From Capronia americana (lineage: Eukaryota > Ascomycota > Eurotiomycetes > Chaetothyriales > Herpotrichiellaceae), in NCBI GenBank assembly GCA_016110215.1, contig JADWQD010000004.1:1674001-1738000 (forward strand): DNA of 64,000 bases, written 5' to 3'. The notes beneath the pieces were generated by a model that did no database searches, was not told where the DNA came from, and worked only from the letters and a program-made list of their open reading frames with translations. Every line of letters starts with the position of its first letter. Position 1 is the first letter of the stretch. Made by a program: the position numbers and the translations under genes. Shown piece after piece: positions 21,346 through 33,503 of the stretch.

Positions 21346-21937
21346 TCACTTGGTCTCCTGCTCTGCTACCAGCATTGGTGTGGATGTTCCAGTACCGGCC
21401 TCGGAGATGCTCGGGGTGTCCTTCTTCGGTGGGTTGGTATCTATCTCAATGGTGACCTGGCTCGTTCAGCATCAACGTACGTACCATTCGTTTCTGGTGG
21501 ATAGAAGGTCTTACTGGGCCATCGTTCACAAGGGCAACTTGCATCATAGCCTGGAAAACACCGTCTGCGACTCTATCGATACCATGCAGCTCTCTAACGC
21601 GGGTCACGAAATAGTCATAGAGCTCCTTGGCGAGCTCTGGCTTAGCAGCTCCGTGGAAGTCGGGCTTGTTGCCCTTGCGTGTATTCGCCATCAAGGTAAA
21701 CTGCGAGACGCAGAGGATCTCGCCTTCGACGTCTTTGACACTCTTCTTCCAGTGGGAGCCGCTCTCGTCCGGCCAGAGCTTCATCTTGACAATCTTTGCC
21801 GCCATGGACTCTGCATCCTTCCGAGTGTCGTTGGGCCCAATTGCAGCCAAGACGAGGATGCCTTTGCCAATGGACGAGACAAGCTGGTCATTGACTGTGA
21901 CCGAGCTCGACAGGACTCGCTGCAAAATCGCCTTCAT
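21346..21937 (-). CDS. DTD1: D-aminoacyl-tRNA deacylase
   Basis: Minus strand; exons 21937-21515 and 21456-21346, with a 58-nt intron (21457-21514); 177 residues. It starts MKAILQRVLSSSVTV. It contains the first conserved DTD motif in the form CVSQFTLMANTRKGNKPDFHGA (family SQFTL) and the second across the splice, ALVNDGPVTIEID (family NxGPVT). DTD removes D-amino acids from mischarged tRNAs, protecting translation. The C-terminal about 25 residues (Ser/Thr/Pro-rich) extend beyond the bacterial core, as in other fungi. The intron is well supported because it restores the NDGPVT motif, which reading through would destroy. Confidence 0.93.
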
Positions 21938-22458
21938 CTTAAAGTTCGGTCACACGAGTGAAAGCACCCTTAGGACTTCGCAACTGGTAGCACAGGCGCG
22001 TCAAGCGGCTAGAATGTGATGTAGACTATATCACAACTTCGCGCTCCTGAGTCCAGCAGTAACAAGTTGACCGGCATAAATTTTGCGGGCTTAGCAGTGG
22101 CTTGAAATCACATCTGCAGGTGGTTGCTGGACATTCCTGATGGCAAGAGATAATCTGATCAAGATGAAATGAGCGATGCACCCCCCTACAGACAAAGCAA
22201 CTGTGACATTTCTCATCTCTGTGTGAAGGAGAAGGAAAAGCGATCCGATCTCTGCCAAGGATGACGCTAACCCAAACATGGGATAGTCGGGCTGCGAACC
22301 TCCTGCACTGAGGCTGGGGACGCCGCAGCTGATGTAGCAAGCGCGTGTAGCAAAGCAGAAGCCAGGCTGTGAATCCAATCCAACATCCAACCGTTCGATG
22401 CGCTCCCTAGTCACACACTAGATCCGCAATCCATCCCTCCCATCTATGAGACTCAACC
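21938..22458. promoter_or_regulatory. Divergent promoter of deacylase and NOT3
   Basis: 521 bp between start codons at 21937 (minus) and 22459 (plus). No third gene is apparent and no strong motif stands out. Confidence 0.45.
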
Positions 22459-24463
22459 ATGGCATCACGGAAGACGCAACAAGAAATCGACAAGACCTTC
22501 AAGAAGGTCGACGAAGGCATCCAGGCATTCGAGGCCATCTACGAGAAGATCTACTCCTCCCAAAATGCCGCCCAGAAAGACAAACTGGAAGACAATCTGA
22601 AGAAAGAGATCAAGAAACTGCAGAGATCGCGAGACCAAATCAAGACGTGGGCGGCGGGCAACGAGATCAAGGACAAGTCTGCGCTGCTGGAACAGCGCAA
22701 GCGGATAGAAAAAGTAAGCCTTCCAGGTTACGATACACGGCCAGGGAGGGGATAGCAACTGACCGATAACAGTGCATGGAGATATTCAAAGCCGTCGAGA
22801 AGGAGATGAAGACCAAGGCCTTCTCCAAGGAGGGACTGTCGCAAAACGCCAAGCAAGACCCGAAGGAGAGGGAGAGGGAGGAGCTATGCGATTTCCTCTC
22901 CGACCAGTTGGATGAGATCAACAGGATACTGACTGAGGAGCTGGAACCCGAAGCCGGCACTTTGCAGGCTGCTCTCAAGAAGAAACAGAAAGACAACTCC
23001 AAAGCCGACCGACTGGCCGAAATCGAAACCATGACGGACACATATAAGTGGCATGAGTCTAGACTGCAACTGCTGCTACGGTCACTACAGAACGGCAATG
23101 TCGAAAATGAAATGGTGGCGACAATCAAATCCGACATTGAAGAGGTGGTCCGGGAAGGCCGTGAGCCGGACTTCGATCCCGACGCCTACGAAGGTATCTA
23201 CGACGAATGTAATCTCGACAGTGAGGAGGTCCAGTTCGGTCTCAACAACGAGGGCGACAGAATATCCTCTCAAGATACGCAGTCTGTCCAAGAAGACATC
23301 GAAGTCGAGGCAAACGCGCTCAAAAAGACAAAGTCCGAAACGCATACAGCCGTACGCCGACCTTCTACTCAACTCAAGTCACCTCTGCCGGCCCTGGCAA
23401 CGCTCAACACGATGCCACCGCCACCGTCAATACCCAAAGACACCACCATGAAGCCTGCGCCGATCCCCAACCGACCCCCGGGAGAGACTCTGAAGTATGC
23501 CTCAGCTGCGGCCGCAGCAGCAGCAAGCGACAAGAGCGGAGTGGGCATTGCGCCCCTCCCTCCACCAGTCGCAGCGTCTTCCACACCTGCATCACATCCA
23601 CTGCCTGCCCCTGTCAAGACATCTGCAACCACTTCGCCAGCCTCGGTGCCAGCGCAACCGGTGGAGAAGGCTGCCTCGCCAGCACCTGCCGCGGTGAGCA
23701 TGGATGGCTCAGCATCACAAGAGCAATCCAATCACTCCAAGTCTCCAACTTTAAGTTCCACTAGTGCTCCGGCCCCAAGCGTTCCCAGCAGCATTCCTCC
23801 CACCCCGGCAATGGAGAATTCTGAGGCTGTCCAAGAGCCGGTGATTGCGGACGAAATACCCACTACGAATGGTAACGTCCATGAAGACCCATCGGCGGTG
23901 GAATCCATCTATCATCTTCCTCCTGGACTTCAGGATCTGCTGGACTCGTTCGAGACCACCAAGACCCGCGCTGCTCAGCCCCCTTCACAACTGGCGAGGC
24001 TACTGCAAGCTTCTCAGGAGACGTGTCCAGAGCCTGCTGATAGCGATAGACCCCAGTACTACCGACCGACTTTCAAGTACAACACTCCGGCGCACTATCC
24101 TCAGGACCCGCTACCGATATTTGACGACCCAGCCCTGTATGAGAACCAACGGCTGGAAACCGACACGCTGTTCTACATATTCTACTATCGGCAGAATACC
24201 TATCAGCAGTGGCTGGCGGCGCGAGCGCTCAAGAACCAAAGCTGGCGATTCCATAAGCAGTACCAGACGTGGTTCCAACGGCACGAAGAGCCCAAGCAGA
24301 TCACGGAAGAGTTCGAGCAGGGGACGTATCGCTTCTTCGATTATGAGAGCACATGGTAGGCGTCGACCCAGCCCCCGCGACGATCGTTCTAACTTGCTGC
24401 AGGATGAATCGCCGGAAGGCTGACTTCAAATTCGTGTACAAGTTTCTCGAAGATGATTTGTAG
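22459..24463 (+). CDS. NOT3: CCR4-NOT complex subunit Not3/Not5
   Basis: Three exons: 22459-22713, 22773-24355 and 24403-24463; 632 residues. The N-terminal about 230 residues are the Not3 coiled-coil domain ([49 protein letters not shown]-like segments). The middle (about 250-430) is Pro/Ala/Ser-rich linker. The C-terminal NOT2/3/5 (NOT-box) domain runs from about 500, with [19 protein letters not shown] and ending [24 protein letters not shown]. The last intron splits the Trp codon in ESTW, which fixes the short third exon. The protein is a scaffold of the CCR4-NOT deadenylase that couples codon optimality and translation to mRNA decay. Complete and typical in length. Confidence 0.95.
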
Positions 24464-26091
24464 AGCCTCAGCCAGCGGCACGCTGCCCGTCGGCCCGTCG
24501 CATACCTCCTAATTTGCGAAACGAACCTGGAGGGTGGAAGGCACCTTCCAAAGAGTCAACAGAGCTCTCATTCTGCAACTCCTGGGAGATCCATGCGTGT
24601 TCCGTCCCCGGAAGGTGACTCGGTTTGCCCTACACTGGCCCATGCTGAAGCGCGCTGTGCATTGTGATAGTCGTGTTTCATTCGCCTAGGCTCGATGATG
24701 TACTCGCACGTGCAGATGGCAGCCTGGGAGCCCGTACCTCGCCTCGCCTCGCCTCACTCTGGTGCTACGCATCCAAGTTTGCCTTGCGCGCTTGTACTAA
24801 AGACAAACACGCCGGGTCTGCAATGCGGCTGTGGAGGTGGAAACAGGCAACCGCCTAGTCCCAGACCGGCTTAGCGCGGGGACTGGCCAATGGCGGCGGG
24901 CGGCGTGAACAGCTTCAGCCTCTTTCTTCCCTCACTGTCGCTTTAGTTCGCATTTCAATCCCACCCACAGAGCCGCTTGGGCCGCGAGAAAAGGCAACCC
25001 GATGCTTCTGAAGAGGTTCCCTGCAGGCACAGCCAGCTTCAACTCTGAAACTGCCTCCTCGACAGCGCTTTGAGCTTCCTTTCCAGCCACCGTTAGCTTT
25101 CCAAGTTTGGGGGCCGTCGAGGTACCAGCTTCCACTATCTTTCTGCCGTGATTCCTCGCCTAAATCACTCCACCGGGCGTGGAGTCTACCTCGTGGACCA
25201 CCTTCTTCCCTATCTGGCTGTCCTGTCCCAAATCATCTTCTGGCGGACAACTCAAATACTGAGGCAGTGTTACCATGAGCGCCGTCACTCCGACGATGCT
25301 AACTGCCTCACAATGAATAGTAGCAAACCTGCATTGTGACGGCTTGACGGACTGACCCGGCTTCCTGGACGAATGGTGGTTGCTCCAGCTCACACTGCAA
25401 GCAATGCCTTCTGCGAGAGCAGCCTCCCGTGGACAGCCTCACCGACCGTGCGGAAGGGATGATTGGCTTGTCGAACGGTCTCGGGGGAGACCGTGCCGCC
25501 TATTATACTTACGAAAGTCTGCCGAACACGAGAAGCATCGAAAGGAGCTTGGACGGTAGTTTGATCCTCGGTCTCTTGCAAACAGGATCATGTGGCTCCC
25601 TGTCCGGATTGTCACGTCGGGACCGTGATAGTTTGGCGCTAATGATGCATCCGTACCCTTCAATTGTTCCACCCCATGCCCATCAGCCAAACTGCCCAGT
25701 ACTCCAATTGGACTCCAGAACAGGTCGGCTAAAGAGCGGACGGGTTCACGTCCCAAGCCTGCCAGCCCTGCTTCTCTCGCTCTGTGTACCGCTCTCGCCA
25801 ATTGCATGTTACAGCATCCCTTCACAGCACAGGATGAGTTTGCCTCGTCTCCGGAGGCGGAGGTTGGCGGGTGAAATACTTCAGGGTGCTCTCCTCCTCT
25901 GACGTTCAGCTCACTTCGAAGGCCCAGCGCGCATAAGGCTGAAACCCCCCGGATTGACTTGTCTGCGACATCCTCTCTTGGGCATCTTTGTTGGGCATCT
26001 GCTATTCCTGCCTGAAGTCGAGCGTCGCCGATTATCATCTGTTAAGTCACCAGAGGCTGCTTCCCTGGGTCTCAGAAGTCGTGCGAGCACC
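24464..26091. other. Long intergenic region upstream of the C2H2 factor
   Basis: About 1.6 kb. Frames on the minus strand (25439-26038, 24932-25135) and plus strand lack ATG starts or protein-like character. Long upstream regions are usual for regulated transcription-factor genes, and the frame preceding 26092 stays open, which suggests a long leader. Confidence 0.45.
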
Positions 26092-27638
26092 ATGGCTACC
26101 CTCGAGCACCACGACTTCGCTCGTGGGCATCTCATTCAGGACGGATTCCTGCCTCAACATACATTCTCCATGGCTTCATCTGCCCCATCTGGTATGTCTA
26201 TAAGTATGCCGACCACGATGGCATATGAGCAGAGTCATTGGAACCACAGCGGCAGCAGCAGCAGCTACTACACTCCACGATCAATAGCCCCTCATCCTGG
26301 GTATTTCCCGACCTTTGCACCCCATGGCTATCCTCAAGGGGAGGCTTATGCCATCTCCAGCAATTCAACCAGTGCGAGGGGCCGGAGTGGTAGTGGAGCA
26401 AGTACCACCAGCGGGGACTACACTGTTGTAAGCCCAAGAACAGCGCCTGCTTCACCTCTCCTTCTATTGAGCGGAGCTGGAAGTCAGTATCAACCAACAC
26501 ACGGACGCCGGGTTAGTCAGACAGAGGGACTAACATCGACTTCTCCCGAACAACCACTCTCTCAGCAGTCTAACCAGGAGCCTTTGTCCGTCCAGGGAAC
26601 CCAGGCAGAGCGCCTCGCCAGCGTCAGGTAAGTACTCATATGCTCATTTCTTCCCCATATGCGTGAAAGTTCCTGGCCCACAATCTCTCGGTTTCCCTTT
26701 CTCGCATACTCCCCGATTCTACCTTGTCGCCTACCTGAAGCGACCTACTAAGAGTTGGTAGGGCCATTGTCGACGATCGGATGTACTGCCAACACCAGGA
26801 CTGCCTGGATGAGAATGGGCTGCCCAAAAGGTTCTTCAGCCGCAAAGCCGATGTCACAAGGCACCACAAGTCCCGCCACGACATCACGTACATTGACTGT
26901 CCCAAGAAACACTGTGAGAGAAAGGGAAGCCAAGGTTTCACCAGGCGAGACCACCTCACCGAGCACCTCCGGGGCTTTCACATGGAAATGATTGCTAAAA
27001 GGAACAGCAAGGTCAAGAAAGAAGAGGAAGAGTCAAACGAAGACAGCAAGGGCCCAAACGGCTCGGCAGAAGATCTTGCGTCGACACATTCTTCCGCCGA
27101 GCCGCTGCATGCTCCCTGTTCCGAAGACTCAAGCATGGGAAGTCAGGGCGATGAAGACTTCAAGCAAGAATTCCAAGACTCCCAAGATTTCAAGCAAGAA
27201 TCACCAGCCTTATCTGACGAAGAAGCTGAAGACAGCTTCCTCGTGGACGATACTTATCAGCCGGCCACGACCCAACGTCCACGAAACACCCTCGATAGTC
27301 TTGCCAAAAAGACTAAAGCGAGGCGAAGCGATCCGTATCAGCGAAGACCAAGCAAAACCCAGCGTCGAGGCGCTTCATCCGATGGCCACATGCCGCATCA
27401 TGCCTCTCCTTCGCCGGAGTTTGTCACCTCCAGCATGGCGCCTCACTCTCCGATGTATGCAACTCACCCTACCATGGGTGGGCCTTACACAAACAGCCAT
27501 ATCATGTCGCCGATGTACACTACAAATCATGACATGGACTCTTTCTACGCCTCGTCCATGGACCACACTTACCACGGCCTACCGACCCAACATACGCCGT
27601 CATATCAGGCGACGCACCCTGACGACTTTCAGTTCTGA
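26092..27638 (+). CDS. C2H2 zinc-finger transcription factor
   Basis: Two exons, 26092-26627 and 26762-27638, with a 134-nt intron (GTAAGT donor, GGTAG acceptor); 470 residues. The N-terminal half is Ser/Gly/Tyr-rich and probably an activation or disordered region. Two adjacent C2H2 fingers begin right after the splice: CQHQDC...FFSRKADVTRHHKSRH and CPKKHC...FTRRDHLTEHLRGFH. An acidic and basic stretch follows (KVKKEEEES), then a His/Met/Pro/Tyr-rich C-terminus. Paired fingers with a long first Cys-His loop are typical of a Pezizomycotina-specific regulator group; I cannot name a target. ATG 26092 is chosen for its GCACCATGG context; the frame is open upstream to 25954, which would add 46 residues. 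Confidence 0.85.
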
Positions 27639-28225
27639 TCCTTTGCCAACCTCGGATGAACTTCCCCTTCAAGTCTGACCGTTGGCGCTCATGGAGCCGG
27701 TGTATGTTTGCTCGGCCTGAGGATACGGTGGGAGTTGTGGAGTCTGTCCCGCAGTTCTCGTCCTTGTACACTACCCACGCTCGCTGAACCGTGGATTTCC
27801 GGGAGATGGAATGATTTTTACTTCTTTCAACCCGACCCAAGACGTTCGCTTCAAACCAAGCTTAGCACCTGAGAGCAGCCGGAGAGCCTGGACGAAGACA
27901 GAGCAGTGGCACGCAGTGACGGCCTGAAGAGCTAGACAAGGACACCGAATCGGGATCGTCCAGAGAGAGAAGCTCAGCTGCATGACGACATATGGAGCGC
28001 AACCAAGACACGACATTATGACCGAGAGGCCGCACAGTGAGTCAGTATACTGTGTCCTGTGTATCGCACTGCACTGCACGGAAGTGGACTCGATGCGAGC
28101 CTGATGAATTGCGCGAAGATACCCATCGCCTACCTACCCTGGCGCTCCAGGCCTGCCTATCTGTCGGCATGACATTATTAGTATTATTAGTATCGGGGAC
28201 TACTCACTGCAACGAGGCTGAGCAG

Positions 28226-28265
28226 GATAGAAGGATAGCACTGATAGCATTGATAGCAATGATAG
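28226..28265 (+). repeat. GATAG tandem array (about 9-nt period)
   Basis: GATAG occurs at 28226, 28234, 28243, 28252 and 28261, the last three as near-perfect 9-mers (TGATAGCAN). It lies between two convergent genes. It is probably a small minisatellite, though it also presents five GATA-factor cores. Confidence 0.7.
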
Positions 28266-28368
28266 CGATGCTTTAACGAGAACACGCCCAGTTTCTTCTT
28301 TCAGCTTTTTCCATTGTATACGGGTGTGCTTTCAAATGAATACTCTCGCCTTGGATGTTAGGCAGCCT

Positions 28369-28398
28369 TTCATCTTCATCTTCATCTTCATCTTCATC
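28369..28398 (+). repeat. TTCATC hexamer microsatellite, five copies
   Basis: Five uninterrupted TTCATC units lie 38 bp beyond the stop of the short-chain dehydrogenase gene, in its 3' flank. Likely length-polymorphic. Confidence 0.85.
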
Positions 28399-28435
28399 CA
28401 ACTTTCACTCCCCCTGAGCTACAGCAGCACTCACC

Positions 28436-29665
28436 TCACAACTTCCCTTGCCCTGCGAAATCCTTATATCCGGCCCCTTTGACGAACGTGTACCACCAGG
28501 GACCCTGTTCCTTACGATCCACAATGCTCAAGTACTCTTCCGCGTGGGCCGGGCCGGAGACAACTCTGCCCACGGGCGCACCCTCGGCCGTACGTTCATC
28601 GGCGAAGTAGAACCTAGACCCCGGGGCAAGCGGACAACATAGTCAGATTTGAAAGCTGAAAGCTGAAAGGTGGAAGGTCTGGAACCATGCTGAAAGCCAA
28701 GCGTAACGCAAACTGGAAAGGCTGAAAGTCACAGCGCACGAAGCGAGGGTGCCCAAACAAGGATGGCGAACTTACTTGATCCCCTCGTCTTTGTAGGCAT
28801 TCTGCTCGACGAGGAATTTGATCGCGTAGGAGGGGACGGTTTTTCCGAGCCCGAAGTTCAACATCCCCGGTAGGGTGATGGTGTTGAGGGCGTTTCCTGT
28901 GAAGATGAAGGTCTTGGAGGCGTCGGGCCCGGCGTTGCGGAATGCCTTTGTCGCTTCGTGCATGGCGACTAGAACAGACGTGCCGTTTATGGCTTGCGAT
29001 GTTTCGTATTGGCTGATGTTGGCGGGGGAGAAGAGGGAGAGCGTGTCGGGTGGATCGGAGGAGAAGAATGCGGCTATAGGTGTGTGCGGTCAGCGTCAGG
29101 AGTCTTCAGCAGGCAGGAAGGAGGAAGTTGACAAGCGGCATCTGGCGGAGGATTGTATGGGGGAAGGCAGTGGCAGTAGATAGATAGGAGTACGAGATAT
29201 GTGTTCGTCTGGCTCGTGCTGTCGTAGCCATAGCGATAGCGATAGCAAGCCTGATCTCCTTCACTTCCCATCACCTCCCTCGCTTCGTCTGTAACACGTC
29301 CTGTCCGCCCAAGAGCATTGCACCCTCAAGACGGTAGATGAGGCTGAGACAAAACACTCCAGTCTGGCACGGTCGGCCACGAAACCCGACGCAAGGAAAG
29401 CCAGTCACCTCCACTCTCACACTCACTTACCGTTATAAACCACAACGCTCACCTCCCCGCCAAATTCCTTCCTAACCTTCTCAAACACCGCCGGCACGGT
29501 TTCCGGCTTGGCCAAATCAACAGCAATATGCAGGTGTGATCCGTCAGGTGTCTTCGGCGCCGTACGAGACGCGCTCGCGACTTTATATCCCTGGGAGGCG
29601 AAGGCCTTTGCCGTGTGAGCCCCAATGTTGGCCCCGGAGCCGAGGATGAGCAAGATCTTGGACAT
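28436..29665 (-). CDS. Short-chain dehydrogenase/reductase, atypical active site
   Basis: Minus strand, three exons: 29665-29431, 29073-28776 and 28613-28436; 236 residues. Intron 1 is long (357 nt). The N-terminus has a Rossmann glycine motif (KILLILGSGANIGAHTAKAF) and a beta2 region VASASRT that suggests NADP(H). Further features are AVDLAKPE, VVYNAA (the NAG-like motif) and GGEVSVV. The usual catalytic YxxxK is not seen: the equivalent region reads GKTVPSYAIKFLVEQ, with Tyr and Lys only three residues apart. It may be a divergent or non-catalytic SDR of a fungal-specific subgroup. The C-terminal exon ends GPWWYTFVKGAGYKDF. All three joins restore plausible protein sequence. The substrate is unknown. 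Confidence 0.8.
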
Positions 29666-31344
29666 GGTTGAATGAAACTTGCACAAGGATGCGAAACAGT
29701 CGAAGGAAGATGTGACGGAGGAGGCGAGCAAGAGGGAGGCTAGGAGCAGGGGCAAGGGCAAGATATATATACATCGCACTGGCAGTACCAAGTTAGGCCA
29801 GAGTATCCTAACGGCATCCAGGGATCTGGTGCCACGCCATGCGCTTGCAATGGATAGTCTCGATCTCTCGTCCGAGACTTGTTCTCAGCCTGCCCATACA
29901 TGTACACAGACAAGGACGAGAACCGGCCCAGAACACACGTGTTTTAGGGCGGCGCGTGGTATGAGATGAATAATCCACCTCCACAGCATGGATCTCTGTT
30001 TCACGAAACTGTAACTACCGTCTACCGTGTGACTGGTTGTGTTTGTGTACTTGTCCCATTGGGAGTCCGTTCCCTCACTCGGAGTAGAAATGTATTACTC
30101 GTAGTAGAAGTCATGATTAGTGCTGGTGATCGAAACAGTTCTGTCCTGATTCCTTGTTTGTGTAATACACCGTCCTCACCGAGATATGCCGTGCCGTGGC
30201 GCGACAGACGCTGGACTACTGTCTGCACCGACCAATGGCGGCACGAAGCTCAGTGATGGCGACAGATGAAGGCTGGCCAGCTTAGAAATACTGGAGAACT
30301 AATATCGTGGTGGAGTTGGCGGGGTCTGTAAGATCGGACGAATGTTGCGTCGAGCCTGTTCAAAAGTCGCCGTTGGCTTACTTTGCAGTACTGTCGCCAG
30401 TGAGCGCAGTAGATACTCCGTGCCTCGTACTCAGGACTGATGGGCTTGCCTGGCCTCAGGGCTGGCAGGCGCGTATCCTAGGCAGCTCGTTAGTAATACG
30501 CCAGTTCGTCGGAGCGTTCAGTTTCTTATCCCCGGGTCATAATAACACGAGAGGCTACGGAGTACCAGGTAGGTATTGATGTGACGCGACGAGTCCTCTG
30601 CTACTGTATCTAAGGTCACACGCGATCTGTGCCCCATTTCTCGAAGTCACTACTGCAACACGTTCCGTACACGGTGGACAAGGATGAGTTCGAGCTCAGG
30701 ACTACCAGCCCCATCGTGTCTAGGCTGACAAGGTCACTGCTTCCATAGAGGAGCCTAGACGCCTGCGAAGCCGAGATGAGCAAGCCCCTCAGCAATACAA
30801 AAGTGACATAGACCAAAAGGTGATGTGTTCCCTTGTGCTAGATGATCTGCAAGTAGAACCGTGAGGGATGCCCTCAGGCGTCAGCTGCAATGTTCAGCAT
30901 TTGCATGGTATGGAGAGACTCTGGCTGGTTGATTTCGCGGGGAGCGTATAGATCAGACGGATGAGGTGCAGTCAAAAGGTGAAGGACGCACTCCCAATCG
31001 GTTCGCTGAGGCTCCATTCGCGGTCAATACCCATATGATATCTCTTCGAAGACGGAATCGCTTTCATAGTTGGGAAAATAGTAGCAAGATGAAAATTTTG
31101 TACCCATCTCGCACGAGATTGGGCGAACTGTCTGGCCATGCTCATCGGCTGCTGTGGACATATGTTCCTGTAAGCGCTGGTTCCGTCAAACCAAAACTCG
31201 TCAAGCAGGACGTATAGAGACGCGCTCGACTCGAGTGCCGTAGCAACCACTGCGATACAATGATACCGAGGCTTTCTCCTCGACTGTGCTGTCTTTGCCG
31301 AAAATGATAGCCGTACCTTGACTGTTACTCGATATTTCGACCGT
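29666..31344. other. Intergenic region, no supported gene
   Basis: About 1.7 kb. The start holds the dehydrogenase promoter with a TATA-like element. The remainder has only short frames with frequent stops on both strands, and I see no transposon ends or repeats. Confidence 0.5.
29764..29770 (-). promoter_or_regulatory. TATA-box-like element of the dehydrogenase gene
   Basis: TATATAT lies about 100 bp upstream of the minus-strand start at 29665, a normal distance for a fungal TATA box. Confidence 0.45.
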
Positions 31345-32500
31345 TCAGCCAGGGGAGACGATTTCCCAATATGCAGCGACGGTCACATCACTCGAGTCAC
31401 GGGAATCGAGATTCAAAGCCCACCTTGTCGCTTGACCCTTGACGAGAATCTGAGCGCCGGGGCGAAGAGTTGTCACAGGCCATCGAGAGCCAGTGCCGGC
31501 TTTCTCCTCCTGATGTGGAAGGAGCCATCGCGCGCCGTTGTCATCAGTGGCAATCCAGAACCGCCCACTACTGTCGGCCCTGACTTCGACTAGGGACAAT
31601 AACTCCCTAGAAAGTGATTGACCGTGAGACTCTTGAGTGGGAATAGCCAGAACCCAACTTCGGACCAGGTCTGCATTGCCACCAGGGATGTAATCTTTCT
31701 TTCCTTTTCGACGCGATGGGGAGAAAATATCAGGTAGAACTGGCCCAGTTGCAGTTTGTGCGTGTGAAATGTCCTCGGTATTGGTTTTGAAAGCCGGTTT
31801 CGAGCTAGGTCGAACCAGCTCCGAAGTCGGGGATCTGAAATGGGTGAACCGGCCGGACTCTTCATTTGTTGTGTGTCTTGTAGCCAACCTGAGGTCGTCT
31901 TCGAGATCAGACTGGGAAGCTGGAGACTCGACGTTAGACGGGTGGTCTACATCGTCGAAATGATCATCCTCTGGCGGAGAAGAGGCGGTGATGGGCTCGG
32001 CCACATTGACTCCCGGATGTAACACCTTGCGTCTCTTGCTGACGTGCGCGAATGCTTCCTGTCGCTGTCGGAGAGGCGATGATTCGCATTCATCGTGCCA
32101 GTGGCTGTCTGCACCTACGTCGCCAGTCCGGTTGTAGAGTGGAGAGCGGATATGTTCATCATCGTCCACGATATCAATCGAGGCCCTGGAGGCTATGGTC
32201 AGGCCACCTTGGGGTAGAGGGCTCTCCGCTTCGTCTTCAAAACTTGTCTGAATGTCGTCTTTTATCTTGGGTGTTGACTGCTGGAAGCGTGGCGTTGCAA
32301 AGGGAAAGGAAGAGGAAGGCAGCTGCGCTGATCGCGAACCAGAGAATGGGTTTCTGCTCCCAGAAGGCCTGTCAACTGATTTCGTGGTAGAAGAGGAGGA
32401 TGGCGGAAGAAAGCGTCTACCGGGCGCAGGAGTCTACGATTTGTTAACACATCTTCTCGACTTACCGTCCTGGAAGGAATACATGTTCAGGCCCTGCCAT
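31345..32500 (-). CDS. Fungal protein of unknown function
   Basis: Minus strand; exons 32500-32466 and 32416-31345, joined across a 49-nt intron (GTAAGT donor, GGTAG acceptor); 368 residues. The start MAGPEHVFLPG runs into RRFLPPSSSS. The first about 220 residues are Ser/Pro/Asp-rich and disordered. The folded part is C-terminal, with DIFSPSRRKGKKDYIPGGNADLVRSWVLAIPTQ, GRFWIATDDNGARWLLP, RPGAQILVKGQATRW and VAAYWEIV. The alternating short strands suggest a small beta domain, possibly OB-like, but that is only a guess. Not recognised as a named family. An in-frame GTG (32169) is not the start; the intron reaches a proper ATG. Confidence 0.65.
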
Positions 32501-33503
32501 TCTCTATTGACATCGGTTCATGAGATTACTCTAGAGAAACCGCGAGCTGATTGTCCAGCTTGACAGGTGACAGGGAAGCTGGGGAAGAAGCGAGCTCAAA
32601 CAAATATTGGATGACGCGTGGTCGCGTCCAGTGGCTCTTGGCTGCGCATGGGATAGGACTCATGTCGGTGCAGGAACTGACCGCGAACGACGAAGGATGA
32701 GGGTCGCACGGCATTGGAGTACATCTCTCCACTTTCCAGATTTCTATCTCTGAGCATGCCTCGGCTTGTAAAGGTCTGGGAGACTCCCCGAAGCACTGGT
32801 GACGAGTACACGACGAACTCAAGTAGATTCAAAGCACAACACCCTACTCCTTGTCTCCCTCGGTACTAGTAGGATCACAAAACTCAACCCCCCTTATCGT
32901 CAATAGATTGACTCCCACCATCGGAAGCGAACGCAAAGGTGGCGACTGCCGTTATTTCTCGCTAGTGAGCGGCTCTGTGATTTGTCTTTCCATCCATCTC
33001 CTCGAGCCAACACAATAGGTCTCCATCCCCATTTTTCGTCATCATCCGTTTCAGATGACAGTATTTAGTGGGAGAGAATCTCGAGAGCTGCCGTAAAGTT
33101 AGATGTATTAACAGTCCAGATGCGAAGAAAGCGATCAATCCATCATGCCAAATTCCAGCCCTTGAATGCCTCGGATACCGTGCAAATAACAGGAGAAAGA
33201 GGAGACCTCCGCAAGGCCAATAGAAGCATTACTACAACCACTGCGAATGCAGTCCAACAGTCTGCTCCGCCAGCCCTCCCATCTGCTCTGACATTTGCCC
33301 GAGCAGAAGCTCCGCCCATATCAAAATTCGGTAGTCTCGTCCAACTTCCAACTTCCAACTTCCGTCGCTTGGAACATTTCAGCATCTCCTCGTCGATGTT
33401 TGTGTCCTGCTAGTGTCGTTGCTCAGGGTCACCGAGGCGACGTTGCGGTTGAAACCTCGAGATTAAACAGTTGCGAACCTCAATACCGAGAATCTGTTGT
33501 CAC
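32501..33503. other. Intergenic region
   Basis: About 1 kb with only short frames. It holds the promoter of the unknown gene to its left and the 3' end of the membrane-protein gene to its right. Confidence 0.45.

Larger units (their letters stand above)
27639..28435. other. Convergent spacer with simple repeats
   Basis: About 800 bp between the C2H2 factor and the dehydrogenase 3' ends. It contains a GATAG-periodic tract and a TTCATC repeat (listed separately). No gene is seen. Confidence 0.5.

Noticed and set aside
25439..26038. 199-codon minus-strand frame upstream of the C2H2 factor
   Set aside because: No plausible start context, no domain-like text; overlaps the probable promoter and leader of the transcription factor.
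29666..31344. Transposon remnant in the gene-poor interval
   Set aside because: No transposase or reverse-transcriptase motif, no terminal inverted or long direct repeats seen by eye.
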